A stretch of 64,000 nucleotides of DNA, taken from positions 72,949 through 136,948 of the forward strand of contig JAFEDK010000015.1 of the NCBI GenBank assembly GCA_018241665.1, read 5' to 3'. The notes under the pieces are model-generated. The model was not told where the DNA came from. It made no database searches and saw nothing but the letters and a program-made list of their open reading frames with translations. Positions 37,156-45,963 of the stretch are shown here, in pieces. The DNA is from Pseudomonadota bacterium. GTDB lineage: Bacteria > Pseudomonadota > Gammaproteobacteria > Burkholderiales > Rhodocyclaceae. The position numbers and the translations under genes are program-made. Numbering within the stretch: the stretch's first letter is position 1; the number at the start of each line of letters is the position of its first letter.

Positions 37156-38001
37156 ATGCGCATCCTCGTCTGCTCGAAGCGGGATCTCCACGGCCTGCAC
37201 TTCCTCAACCGCCTGCTGCCGGCCCTGGCGGGCCACCGGGTGCTGGAAGTCTGGCTGTCGGACAAGACCCGCGAGGCGGAAAACGCAGTGCCGGGCCTGG
37301 TCGCCCTGCGCTTCCTCGAACGGACCCTGCCGGAGGAACTGGTCTTCCCGCTGGTCGATGCACTGCCACCGAGCCCGGACCCCGCCGAAGCCACCTTCGC
37401 CGGCCTGGCCGAGCGCTACAAACTCCCCATCCAGGTGGTCGGCGACGTGAACAGTGCCACCGCCCGGGAACGGATGGCGGCGCTGGAGCCGGACCTGGTC
37501 ATCTCCGCCCGCTTCAGCCTGCTCTTCGATGCCGAGACCATCGCCATCCCGCGCTTCGGCATGCTCAACGTCCACCCCGGCGAGCTGCCGCTCTACGCCG
37601 GCCTTCACGCTCCGCTGCGCGCCGTGCTGGATGGCGCCGACGCCTTCGCCTGCAGCGTCCACTGGATCACCCCGGGCATCGACGACGGCCCGCTGCTGGG
37701 CGTCCACCGCCACCCCATCGAGACGCGGCGCTGCCTGCTCAGCCAGGTGCGCGAGCTTTACCCGCTGGCGATTCCGACCCTGCGCGCGGTCATCGACGAA
37801 TGCGCCGCCGGGCGCCGCCCCGCCGGCCATCCCCAGGACCGCCGGCAGCGCCGTTACCGCTCGATGCCCAGCGCCGACGAGTTCGCCCATCTCGAAAGCC
37901 TCGGCCTGCAGCTGTGGTGCCCCGTCACCTACGCCGACTGGCTGCAGCGCTTCGTACCGCCGGGCCAGTCCATCCCCCTGTCGCCGGCCCTCGTCCGATG
38001 A
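37156..38001 (+). CDS. Formyltransferase-fold enzyme, substrate unknown
   Basis: A 281-residue cytoplasmic protein of the formyltetrahydrofolate-dependent transferase fold. The catalytic triad is visible: Asn138 and His140 in GMLNVHPGELPLYAGLHAP and Asp176 in TPGIDDGPLL. Most residues of the GART/FMT core are recognisable, but the C-terminal FMT tRNA-binding domain is lacking, and a basic segment (DRRQRRYRSM) precedes a short tail. It could modify an amino sugar, a nucleotide or a small signal. ATG is preferred over an in-frame GTG five codons upstream because GGTGGAG precedes it. Its end overlaps the TIR gene (ATGA). Confidence 0.8.
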   Translation: MRILVCSKRDLHGLHFLNRLLPALAGHRVLEVWLSDKTREAENAVPGLVALRFLERTLPEELVFPLVDALPPSPDPAEATFAGLAERYKLPIQVVGDVNSATARERMAALEPDLVISARFSLLFDAETIAIPRFGMLNVHPGELPLYAGLHAPLRAVLDGADAFACSVHWITPGIDDGPLLGVHRHPIETRRCLLSQVRELYPLAIPTLRAVIDECAAGRRPAGHPQDRRQRRYRSMPSADEFAHLESLGLQLWCPVTYADWLQRFVPPGQSIPLSPALVR

Positions 38002-39488
38002 GCTTCGACCGGCAGGTCTTCATCAGCTACGCCCACCTGGACAACCAGCCGCTGACGGCCGACCAGCTGGGCTGGGTGAGCCTGTTCCACAGCACCCTGC
38101 AGACCCTCCTCAGCCAGCGCCTGGGCGCCCCCGCCGACATCTGGCGGGATGACAAGCTGCGCGGCAACGACGTGTTCTCCGACGAGATCCTCGACCAGCT
38201 GGCCCGCACCGCGCTGTTCGTGTCGGTGCTCACGCCCCGCTACCTCAAGTCCGAGTGGTGCACCCGCGAGATCACCCAGTTCTGCCAGCAGGCCGAAACC
38301 GAACACCGCCTGGTGGTCGGCAACAAGGCCCGCGTCATCAAGGTGCTCAAACTGCCGATCGACGGCAGCGGCACGCTGCCCAAGGCGGTCGGCCAGTTGC
38401 TCGGCTACGAGTTCTTCGAGTTCGACGAAGACCGCACGCCCCGCGAGCTGGACCCAGCCTACGGCGACCAGCCGCGCCAGGCCTTCCTGCGCAAGGCCAA
38501 CAAGCTCGCCTGGGACCTGGCCGCCCAGCTCGAACAACTCCAGCAGCAGGCCGCCGCCAACGACGCCACCGAGGCGACCAAGCCCGCCGTCTTCCTCGCC
38601 GAATGCAGCCGCGACCGCCGCGACGCCCGCGAGTGCATCGAGGCGGAGCTGGCCTGTTGCGGCTACACCGTGCTGCCCGACCGACGCCTGCCGGACGACG
38701 AGGACGAATACCTAGCCGCGGTCGGCGAACTGCTGGAACGCTGCACGCTGTCGGTCCACCTGATCGGCGAAGGCTACGGGCGCGTGCCGGACGGCGACAG
38801 CGCCGAGTCCGTCGTGGTGCTGCAGAACCGGCTGGCCGCCGAACGCAGCCGCCAAGCCGGCCTGCGCCGCGTGATCTGGCTCCCGGCCGGCACCACCGCC
38901 ACGCAGCCGGCCCAGCAGGCTTTCATCGACGCCCTGCAGCAGGACGCCGCGCTGCAGCTGGGCGCCGATCTGGTGAACGGCGACCTGGAAGCCCTCAAGG
39001 CGGCCATCCATGCCGCACTGAAGAAACCCGAAGCGGCCCCCGACCCAGCGGCAGACAGCGCCGCCACCGGCACGCCGCGGGTACACCTGCTGTGCGACGC
39101 CCGCGACCGCAAGGACAGCGTCCCGCTCATCAAGCAGCTGCGCGGGCGGGGCTTAGACGTCACGCTGCCGCTGTTCGCCGGTGACGCCGCCGAAGTCCGC
39201 GAAGCCAACCGGCAACGCATCCTCGACTGTGACGCGCTGATCCTCTACTACGGAGCCGGCGACGAAACCTGGAAGTACCACCAGGAAAACGAGCTGCGCA
39301 AACTGCAGGGGCAGGACCGCCAACGCCCGCTGCGCGCCCGCTTCACCCTGCTCGCCCCGCCCCTCAGCGACGACAAGGAAGTACTGCAGGCCCTCGCCGA
39401 CGCGGACACCCTCGACGGCCTCGGCGGCCCAGCCCCCCAAGCGCTGGCCCCGCTCGCCGCAGCCCTCGGCCTGGAGCCGGCGCCATGA
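37998..39488 (+). CDS. TIR-domain protein with two further TIR-like modules
   Basis: A 496-residue cytoplasmic protein. Residues 1-150 are a TIR domain: RQVFISYAHLDN, IWRDDKLRGNDVFSDEI and SEWCTREITQF, with Glu91 at the position of the NADase catalytic glutamate. A second Rossmann-like module from about 194 (KPAVFLAECSRDRRDARECI) resembles DUF4062, and a third from about 359 (RVHLLCDARDRKDSVPLIKQ, then CDALILYYGAG) again resembles TIR. A Gln/Ala-rich coiled linker (LAAQLEQLQQQAAAN) separates the first two. Start and stop overlap both neighbours. NAD cleavage or NAD-derived signalling is expected of the family; activity here is inferred. Confidence 0.85.
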   Translation: MSFDRQVFISYAHLDNQPLTADQLGWVSLFHSTLQTLLSQRLGAPADIWRDDKLRGNDVFSDEILDQLARTALFVSVLTPRYLKSEWCTREITQFCQQAETEHRLVVGNKARVIKVLKLPIDGSGTLPKAVGQLLGYEFFEFDEDRTPRELDPAYGDQPRQAFLRKANKLAWDLAAQLEQLQQQAAANDATEATKPAVFLAECSRDRRDARECIEAELACCGYTVLPDRRLPDDEDEYLAAVGELLERCTLSVHLIGEGYGRVPDGDSAESVVVLQNRLAAERSRQAGLRRVIWLPAGTTATQPAQQAFIDALQQDAALQLGADLVNGDLEALKAAIHAALKKPEAAPDPAADSAATGTPRVHLLCDARDRKDSVPLIKQLRGRGLDVTLPLFAGDAAEVREANRQRILDCDALILYYGAGDETWKYHQENELRKLQGQDRQRPLRARFTLLAPPLSDDKEVLQALADADTLDGLGGPAPQALAPLAAALGLEPAP

Positions 39489-42400
39489 GCACCCCCGCCA
39501 CGCCGACCTGCCCCTACCCGGGCATCCGCCCTTTCCGGGAGGACGAGGAATACCTGTTCTTCGGCCGCGAGGCGCAGGTGGACGCGATGGTGGACACCCT
39601 CGCCCGCCAGCGCTTCCTGGCCGTCATCGGCAGTTCCGGCTGCGGCAAGTCCTCCCTCGTCAATTGCGGCCTGCGCCCGGCCCTGCACCGGGGCCTGCTG
39701 GCCAGTGCCGGCAGCGCGTGGCGGATGGCCAGCTGCCGGCCCGGCGGCCAGCCCCTGCGCGCGCTGGCCGAAGCCCTCGCCCAGCCCGGTGCGCTGTACC
39801 GCTCCGCGCCACCGGGGCCGTTCAGCGCCGCCGAACTCGTCGAAGCCACGCTGGCGATGAGCCGCCGCGGCCTCGTCGACGCCTTCCGCCAGGCCGCCCT
39901 GCCCGCCGGCACGCAGCTGCTGGTGGTGGTGGACCAGTTCGAGGAGCTGTTCCGCTACCGCAACCTGGCCGATCCACAGGAAGACCAGGCCACCGCCTTC
40001 GTCAATCTGCTGCTCGAAGCCCGCCAGGCGGACGCCCCGATCCACGTGGTGATGACGATGCGCTCCGACTTCCTCGGCGACTGCGCACGCTTCGCCGGCC
40101 TGCCGGAAGCCATCAACGGCGGCCAGTACCTGGTGCCGCGGATGAGCCGGGACGAACGCCGCTCCGCCATCCTCGGGCCGGCGCGGGTCTTCGGCGCGGA
40201 CATCGCGCCAACCCTGCTGACCCGCCTGGTCAATGACGTCGGCGACGACCCGGACCAGCTCTCCCTGCTCCAGCATGCTCTCGCCCGCAGCTGGGCCCAC
40301 TGGCTGGCCAGCGGCGAGCCGAGCCCCATCGACGGCCGCCACTACGACGCCATCGGCACGCTCGGCCAGGCGCTCAACCAGCATGCCGAGGAGATCCACG
40401 CCAGCCTGCCGGCGGCACGGCAGGCCCTGTGCGCCCGTGCCTTCCGCGCACTGACCGACACCAGCACCGACAGCCGCGGCATCCGCCGGCCGACCCGCTT
40501 CGGCGACCTGGCCGCCATCGCCGGAGCAGACGCCACCGAACTGGACGCCACGCTGGCACCATTCCGGGCACCCGGCGTGGCCTTCCTGATGCCCCCCGCC
40601 GACGTTCCGCTGCAAGCCGGCAGCATCGTGGACCTGGCCCATGAAAGCCTGATGCGCATCTGGAATCGCCTGCGCGACTGGGGCGCGCGGGAGGCGGAGT
40701 CGGCCCGCATGCTGCGCCGCCTGGCCGATGCTGCCGAGCTCCATGCTGCCGGCGAAGCCAGCCTGTGGCGCGACCCGGAACTGCAGTTCGCCCTCGACTG
40801 GCAGGCCCGCGCGCAGCCGACCCCGGCCTGGGCCCGGCAGTACGGCCGCGCCCTCGAACCTGCGCTGGCCTTCCTCGACGCCAGCCGCCGGGCCCGCGAC
40901 GAGGCCGCTGCCGCCGAACAGGCGCGGGCGGCCGCCGAAAGGCGGGCAGAAACCGAGAGGCGCCGCAACCAGCGGGTATGGCGCGTCACCGTCGCCGCCA
41001 TCGCCGCCGCCACGCTGGTCGCCGGCGTCACCGGCTTCCTGTGGCAGCGGGCCGAGAAGGCCGGCGAGATCGCCCTGTCCCGCCAGCTGGCCGCCGAGTC
41101 CTCCAGCGAACTGGCCACCGGCAACCTGGCCGGCGCCCTGCAGCTGGCCGCCGCCAGTTACGCCCGCGAGCCGACCTTCGAAGCCCGTGACAGCCTGCTC
41201 GCCGCCCTCGCCCAGTCACCCCTCGACTGGTGGCAGGCCGGCCAGAAGGGTGTGCAGGCCCTGGCCGCCAGTCCGGACGGGCAGCTGGTGGCCAGCGGCG
41301 GCAAGGACGGCAGCATCCGGCTGCGCCATGCCGGCAAAGTCATCGCCACCCTGCAGGGCCACGCCAATGCCGTGCTGGCGCTCGATTTCAGTCCCGACGG
41401 GCAGACCCTCGCCAGCGCCGACGCCGATCACCGCATCGTGCTGTGGCAGGTGGCCGAGCACCGCGCCCGGGTGGTCCTCGACGACCACGAGGGCCCGGTG
41501 CATGCGCTCGTCTTCAGCCCGGACGGGCGACGCCTCGCCAGCGCCGGCGCCGACCGGCGCATCGTGCTGCGCGACGGGCACAGCGGCGCCCCCCTGGGCA
41601 CCCCGCTGCTGGCCCACGCCGACACCGTCACGGGCCTGGCCTTCAGCCCCGACGGCGAATCCCTGGCCTCGGTCGGCTACGACGGCAACCTGTTCCTGTG
41701 GCGCCTCGACGGCAGCGCCAGCCCGATCGCCCAGGCCAGCCACCCCGCCGTGCTGCATGACGTGGCCTTCGCGCCGGACGGCAAGACCCTCGCCACCGCC
41801 AGTGCGGACCGGCACGTGCTGCTGTGGCAGGCGCCCCGCCTCGTCCAGCTCGGCGATCCACTCGGCGGCTACGAGGCCGGGGTGCGCAAACTGGCCTTCA
41901 GCCCCGACGGCCGCCGCCTCGTGGCGGTGGGCGAACAACGCCAGGTGCGCGTCCATGAACTCGCCCAGCCCGGCCGCAGCGCCGTCGAGCGCCCGGGCCA
42001 CACCGGCAACGCGCAGGCGGCCATCTTCCTGCCGGACGGCAGCTTCCTCAGCGGCGGTGACGACGACCTGCTGATCCGCCACGACGCGAGCGGCCACGGC
42101 CCGCTGAGCAGACCGCTGGCCCCCACGAAGGACACCGTGTGGGCGCTGGCCTTCAGCCCGGACGGACGGCGCCTGGTCAGCGCCGATGCAAGGGCCCGCC
42201 TGCAATGGCGCGACGGGAAGAGCGGCACACCGGTCGGCGCCCCCCGCGACGGCCACAGCGCGCTGGTGGTCAGCCTGGCCTTCAGCCCCGACGGCCGGCA
42301 GCTCGCCAGCGCCGGCCAGGACGGCCGCCTGCTGCTGTGGGATGCGGGCGGCGACGGGCCGCCGCGCACCCTGCAGGCGGACGGCGCGCCGCTGCACCAG

Positions 42401-43090
42401 GCGCTCTTCAGCCCCGATGGGCGCCTCCTCGCCGCCGCCGGACGGGATGGCCGCATCCACCTGTGGGAAATGCCCGCCGCCACGCCGCGGCCGCTCCCGC
42501 TGGAGCACGGCGGCCCGGTGGCCAGCCTGGCCTTTACCCCGGACGCCAGCCGCCTCGCCAGCGTCGGCTACGACGGCCGGGCCCTGGTATGGAACAGCAA
42601 GGACGGGCGCCGACTGGCCACGTCGGCGGCAAGCGGCAGCGGCGCCCTCTACGGGACGGCCTGGCAGCCCGGAGACGAGGCGCTGCTGATCGCCAGCCAG
42701 CAGCAGGGACTACTGCGCTGGAAGGCCGACGCCGCCCCCGCCACGCCGCTCGGCAATACCGGCGGCACCCTGCTCGGCCTGGCCTTGTCGCCGGACGGGC
42801 GGACCCTCGCCGGCTTCGACCGGCAGGGCCGGCTGCGCCTGTGGGATGCGCAATCCGGCCAAAGCCTGCATGCCCCCTTGCTCCACCACGGCAGTCCCAT
42901 CCTGGCCCTGGCCTGGCTGCCGGACGGCCTCGGCCTCGCCTCCGCCGACTGGCAGGGTGGCATCACCCTCTCGAGCGGCACCCCGTCCGAATGGGTTCGC
43001 CTGGCCTGCACGCTGATCGGCCGGATTCCACCGCCCGACGCCGGACGCATCCTGCCCGGTTGCCCGCCCGGCGCGGCACCGCGGCCTTGA
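39485..43090 (+). CDS. Membrane-anchored nSTAND NTPase with 14 WD40 repeats
   Basis: A 1201-residue protein. The nSTAND1 module begins CPYPGIRPFREDEEYLFFGR, with Walker A GSSGCGKS (49-56), Walker B LLVVVDQFEE (145-154) and RMSRDERRSAILGPA-type helices. A basic coiled segment and a transmembrane helix at about 499-519 (VTVAAIAAATLVAGVTGFLW) follow, then residues 580-1195 with 14 WD40 repeats, many of the form LAFSPDGRRLASAG.D, enough for two seven-bladed propellers. STAND proteins oligomerise after ligand or partner binding; in bacteria they often serve anti-phage sensing. The ATGA overlap with the TIR gene suggests the two form one complex. Its stop lies in the -35 box of the CIS promoter. 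Confidence 0.9.
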   Translation: MSTPATPTCPYPGIRPFREDEEYLFFGREAQVDAMVDTLARQRFLAVIGSSGCGKSSLVNCGLRPALHRGLLASAGSAWRMASCRPGGQPLRALAEALAQPGALYRSAPPGPFSAAELVEATLAMSRRGLVDAFRQAALPAGTQLLVVVDQFEELFRYRNLADPQEDQATAFVNLLLEARQADAPIHVVMTMRSDFLGDCARFAGLPEAINGGQYLVPRMSRDERRSAILGPARVFGADIAPTLLTRLVNDVGDDPDQLSLLQHALARSWAHWLASGEPSPIDGRHYDAIGTLGQALNQHAEEIHASLPAARQALCARAFRALTDTSTDSRGIRRPTRFGDLAAIAGADATELDATLAPFRAPGVAFLMPPADVPLQAGSIVDLAHESLMRIWNRLRDWGAREAESARMLRRLADAAELHAAGEASLWRDPELQFALDWQARAQPTPAWARQYGRALEPALAFLDASRRARDEAAAAEQARAAAERRAETERRRNQRVWRVTVAAIAAATLVAGVTGFLWQRAEKAGEIALSRQLAAESSSELATGNLAGALQLAAASYAREPTFEARDSLLAALAQSPLDWWQAGQKGVQALAASPDGQLVASGGKDGSIRLRHAGKVIATLQGHANAVLALDFSPDGQTLASADADHRIVLWQVAEHRARVVLDDHEGPVHALVFSPDGRRLASAGADRRIVLRDGHSGAPLGTPLLAHADTVTGLAFSPDGESLASVGYDGNLFLWRLDGSASPIAQASHPAVLHDVAFAPDGKTLATASADRHVLLWQAPRLVQLGDPLGGYEAGVRKLAFSPDGRRLVAVGEQRQVRVHELAQPGRSAVERPGHTGNAQAAIFLPDGSFLSGGDDDLLIRHDASGHGPLSRPLAPTKDTVWALAFSPDGRRLVSADARARLQWRDGKSGTPVGAPRDGHSALVVSLAFSPDGRQLASAGQDGRLLLWDAGGDGPPRTLQADGAPLHQALFSPDGRLLAAAGRDGRIHLWEMPAATPRPLPLEHGGPVASLAFTPDASRLASVGYDGRALVWNSKDGRRLATSAASGSGALYGTAWQPGDEALLIASQQQGLLRWKADAAPATPLGNTGGTLLGLALSPDGRTLAGFDRQGRLRLWDAQSGQSLHAPLLHHGSPILALAWLPDGLGLASADWQGGITLSSGTPSEWVRLACTLIGRIPPPDAGRILPGCPPGAAPRP

Positions 43091-43114
43091 CATCGGCAAG
43101 ACGGCATCTAATCT
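43087..43114 (+). promoter_or_regulatory. Likely sigma-70 promoter of the CIS operon
   Basis: A perfect -35 box TTGACA overlaps the stop codon of the STAND gene; 16 bases on, TAATCT is a weak -10. The -10 is overlapped by the palindrome at 43111-43126, and the sheath start codon lies about 105 bases downstream. Prediction by eye only. Confidence 0.45.
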
Positions 43115-43126
43115 GAGTAATCAGAT
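43111..43126. promoter_or_regulatory. Palindromic operator candidate in the CIS promoter
   Basis: ATCTGAGTAATCAGAT has perfect 6-base arms around GTAA, covering the -10 region and the expected transcription start. It would suit a dimeric repressor. No regulator gene for it is obvious in the window. Confidence 0.45.
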
Positions 43127-43224
43127 CAGGCGTCGCGGCAGCTCCACAGGCAATGACAAAAAAATAAGCCGACATACGATCGACGACGCCTTTCACCACA
43201 GACAGGATCGGGAGGAGACATCCC

Positions 43225-44655
43225 ATGGCACTGATCATCCCCGGCGTCGAAGTCAAGGTCGTCAAGGAAGTCCTGGCGCCCCAGCTCGCCCCGTCGGGCG
43301 TCCTCGGGTTGGTCGGCATCGTCGAGAATCCGGCCGCCGGCGTCGGCCGGGCAGCCAGCTGGCGCAGCTTCATCGACGGCTTCGGCGCGGCCAGCGCCTT
43401 CAGCCTGCCCGAAGCCGCCCAGGCCCTCGGCAACGGGGTCTTCGAGCTGGTGGTCTGCCCGGTTGCCTGCAGCAGCACGGCGAGCGTCAAGGTCCCGGCG
43501 GCCACCGGCAACACCGCCGCCTTCACCCTCCTCGCCCGCGCGCCGGGACCGTGGGGCAACGCCATCTCGGTCAGCATCGTGTCCCGCCAGGTTCCCACCG
43601 GCAAGAAGCTCGAAAGCGGAGAGGACGAGACCCGCACGGTCTTCGATCTCACCGCCCGCTACGCCGGCAGCGATTACAAGGAGGTGCACCGCAACCTGTC
43701 CGCCGACCCGACCGACCAGATCCGCAACGCCCGCGACGTGCTCGCCGCCCAGTCCCAGCTGCTGCGCATCGCCGAGGACCGGGACAAGCTCAAGGCCCCC
43801 AAGGACAGCCCCGATGGCAAGGACCCCAGCGCCGCCGCCTATGCGCTGGCCGGCGCCAGCGACGCGGACCCCGACGCCTACCGCCAGGCCCTCGCCCAGC
43901 TCGAGAACGAGGCCGATGTGGACATGGTGCTGGTCTCGGTGCAGGACACCAGGGATGCCACCCGGGTCGGCCGCATCTACGCCGACGTGATCAGCCACTG
44001 CGACCGCATGAGCGCCCGCAGCCAGGGGCGCATCGGCTTCGGCGAGGTTCCCGGCGCAACGGCGGCGGAGATCGCCAGCGCCGCCGACAAGCTCACCGGC
44101 ACCCTGGTGTCCGACCGCTTCGTGCTGGTCGCCCCGGCCGGCGTCGTCGGCGCGGTGGCGGGCACCACCGGCAGCCTCGACTACTTCCAGTCCCCCACCT
44201 TCAAGCGCCTGTCCGGCCTCGGCGAGCCCGCCCCGGCCCTCGGCGTGGAAGCCCAGCAGGAGCTCCTGCGCAAGAACGTGGTGCCCATCGTGGCCCAGCG
44301 CGGGCGCGGCATCATCGTGATCCGCGGCCTCACCACCGATGGCGACCAGATCAGCGTGCGCCGGGTCGCCGACCACGCGGTGCGCGGCGTCAAGACCATC
44401 GGCGAGCTCTTCATCGGCCGCCTCAACAACGAGGAAGGCCGCGGCGCCCTCAAGCAGAAGCTGGTCGAGTTCCTGGTCCAGATGCAGAAGGAAGGCGCCA
44501 TCGTGCCCTCCACCGACGGCACCGACCCGGCCTTCAAGCTCAACGTCTATTCGAGCCAGCAGGACTTCGCCCAAGGCATCGTCCGGGTGGACCTGGCCGT
44601 CCGCCCGGTGCGGGCCATCGACTACATCTACGCCACGGTCCTGGTCCAGGTCTGA
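43225..44655 (+). CDS. CIS contractile sheath protein
   Basis: A 476-residue tail-sheath homologue (phage tail sheath family). It starts MALIIPGVEVKVVKEVLAP, typical of sheath N-termini that form the intersubunit handshake, and ends with the conserved C-terminal domain: GIIVIRGLTTDGDQISVRRV, LFIGRLNNEEGRGALKQKL and FAQGIVRVDLAVRPVRAIDY IYATV-type strands. Only one sheath gene is present, in contrast to the three of Afp/PVC. GGGAGGAG precedes the ATG by six bases, a strong site expected for a high-copy structural protein. First gene of the 19-gene CIS operon. Confidence 0.9.
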   Translation: MALIIPGVEVKVVKEVLAPQLAPSGVLGLVGIVENPAAGVGRAASWRSFIDGFGAASAFSLPEAAQALGNGVFELVVCPVACSSTASVKVPAATGNTAAFTLLARAPGPWGNAISVSIVSRQVPTGKKLESGEDETRTVFDLTARYAGSDYKEVHRNLSADPTDQIRNARDVLAAQSQLLRIAEDRDKLKAPKDSPDGKDPSAAAYALAGASDADPDAYRQALAQLENEADVDMVLVSVQDTRDATRVGRIYADVISHCDRMSARSQGRIGFGEVPGATAAEIASAADKLTGTLVSDRFVLVAPAGVVGAVAGTTGSLDYFQSPTFKRLSGLGEPAPALGVEAQQELLRKNVVPIVAQRGRGIIVIRGLTTDGDQISVRRVADHAVRGVKTIGELFIGRLNNEEGRGALKQKLVEFLVQMQKEGAIVPSTDGTDPAFKLNVYSSQQDFAQGIVRVDLAVRPVRAIDYIYATVLVQV

Positions 44656-44717
44656 GCCACACCCAGTCCGAACCGCCGTTTTCCCCGTAGCCCCCAGCCT
44701 CTCCGGAGAAGCCCGCC

Positions 44718-45110
44718 ATGCCGACCGTTTTTTCCGCCAATCGCTCCAGCGTGCTGGTCGACGGCGAAGCCATCGAAGGCCTGCAGTCCCTGGCCTACCG
44801 CGTCGTCACCGAACGCGAGGACATCCGCGCCGTGGGCAGCGACGAACGCGTCGCGGTGAGTTTCGGCCTGCGCACCGTGCAGGGCGAAATCACCGTCCGC
44901 TCGGCCAGCTTCAAGCTGGATGGCCACCTGGACAAGCAGGCCCGCTTCCAGCTCGTCGCCAATCTCAAGAAGGACGACGCCGCTGACTCGCCGAAGCGCA
45001 CCGTTTCCTTCGACGACTGCTACATCGAGGACAAGGCCTTCAGCCTCGGCGCCGGTGGCACCGTGGTCACCGCCTATACTTTCAGCGCCACGCGGGTCCG
45101 CGAGGAATGA
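44718..45110 (+). CDS. CIS inner tube protein
   Basis: A 130-residue beta-rich protein in the position of the inner tube, directly after the sheath. The N-terminus MPTVFSANRSSVLVDGEAIE and the strands VAVSFGLRTVQGEITVRS, KRTVSFDDCYIEDKAFSLG and VVTAYTFSATRVREE resemble Hcp/phage tail-tube folds seen in CIS. Size is close to other tube subunits (about 140-150). Assignment relies on position plus pattern; only one tube gene is seen. Confidence 0.75.
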   Translation: MPTVFSANRSSVLVDGEAIEGLQSLAYRVVTEREDIRAVGSDERVAVSFGLRTVQGEITVRSASFKLDGHLDKQARFQLVANLKKDDAADSPKRTVSFDDCYIEDKAFSLGAGGTVVTAYTFSATRVREE

Positions 45111-45114
45111 ACCC

Positions 45115-45963
45115 TTGGGCCCGCTGGAGCTGAACCTCGCCGGCACGGCCTACCGGCTCGACTTCGCGGGCTTCCACCGGCCGCTCGGAGTCGGCGCCGG
45201 CACGCTGACGCTCACCCTCCCGCCCTGGACGTATCGCCGTCACATGGACACCTTGCGCCTGTGCACCGCGCCCTCCGCCTCGGGCCTGCGCCTCGACAGC
45301 CGGATCCTCTGCGACGCGGTGCTCAACGGCCTGGTGGCGGACGATGAAAGCCGGCGCCTGATCTCCCCCATCGCCCTGTGGTGGGCGGCCGGCGGCGACG
45401 CCCCGCTGGCCCAGCCGCCCGCCGAGGGGGAATGGCTCGATCTCGGCAGCTACGACAACCCGGCCCGCGTGCGCCTGCGCCCGTGGACCGAACACCAGCG
45501 CCTCGCGGCGCTCGACGCGGCCCTGTCCGACGACCTCGACGATGACACCTGGTTCGATCCGGTGCGCTACCTGGAAAGGATGGTGGATGCCACCGTTGCC
45601 GCCCTCGATGCGCCGGGCGGCCTCGATGAGCTCGACGCCCGCGCCACCGCCTTGCTGCTCCATGCCACCGTGGCGCTGAACGTCCTCGACGAGGAAGCCG
45701 ATCACCTGCTGCAAGGCGGCGAAGCCGCCCGCCAGTGCGCCGCCCGCACCCTGCGCCTGTGCCAGGCGCTGGGCTGGACGCCCGCCAAGGTGTGGGCAAC
45801 CCCCGCCGCCGAGGTGGATCGCCTGCTGCACATGCTCGACCTGCTGCAGCCCACCCGGACGCCGCCGCGGCGCAGCCTGGCCGACCATCCGGACGCCACG
45901 GTGATCCGCATCGAGGACGACGGCGCGGACGATGCCGACCGGCAGGAAAGGGTGTCCCGGTGA
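45115..45963 (+). CDS. CIS-cluster protein of unknown function
   Basis: A 282-residue protein directly after the tube. No in-frame ATG begins near the tube stop; the best start is TTG at 45115, seven bases after CGAGGAA. The first half is beta-rich (LELNLAGTAYRLDFAGFHRP), the second helical (LDELDARATALLLHATVALN and RTLRLCQALGWTPAKVWATP), ending acidic. It ends overlapping the next start. Tail-assembly chaperones occupy this place in phages, which is a guess here. Confidence 0.65.
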   Translation: MGPLELNLAGTAYRLDFAGFHRPLGVGAGTLTLTLPPWTYRRHMDTLRLCTAPSASGLRLDSRILCDAVLNGLVADDESRRLISPIALWWAAGGDAPLAQPPAEGEWLDLGSYDNPARVRLRPWTEHQRLAALDAALSDDLDDDTWFDPVRYLERMVDATVAALDAPGGLDELDARATALLLHATVALNVLDEEADHLLQGGEAARQCAARTLRLCQALGWTPAKVWATPAAEVDRLLHMLDLLQPTRTPPRRSLADHPDATVIRIEDDGADDADRQERVSR

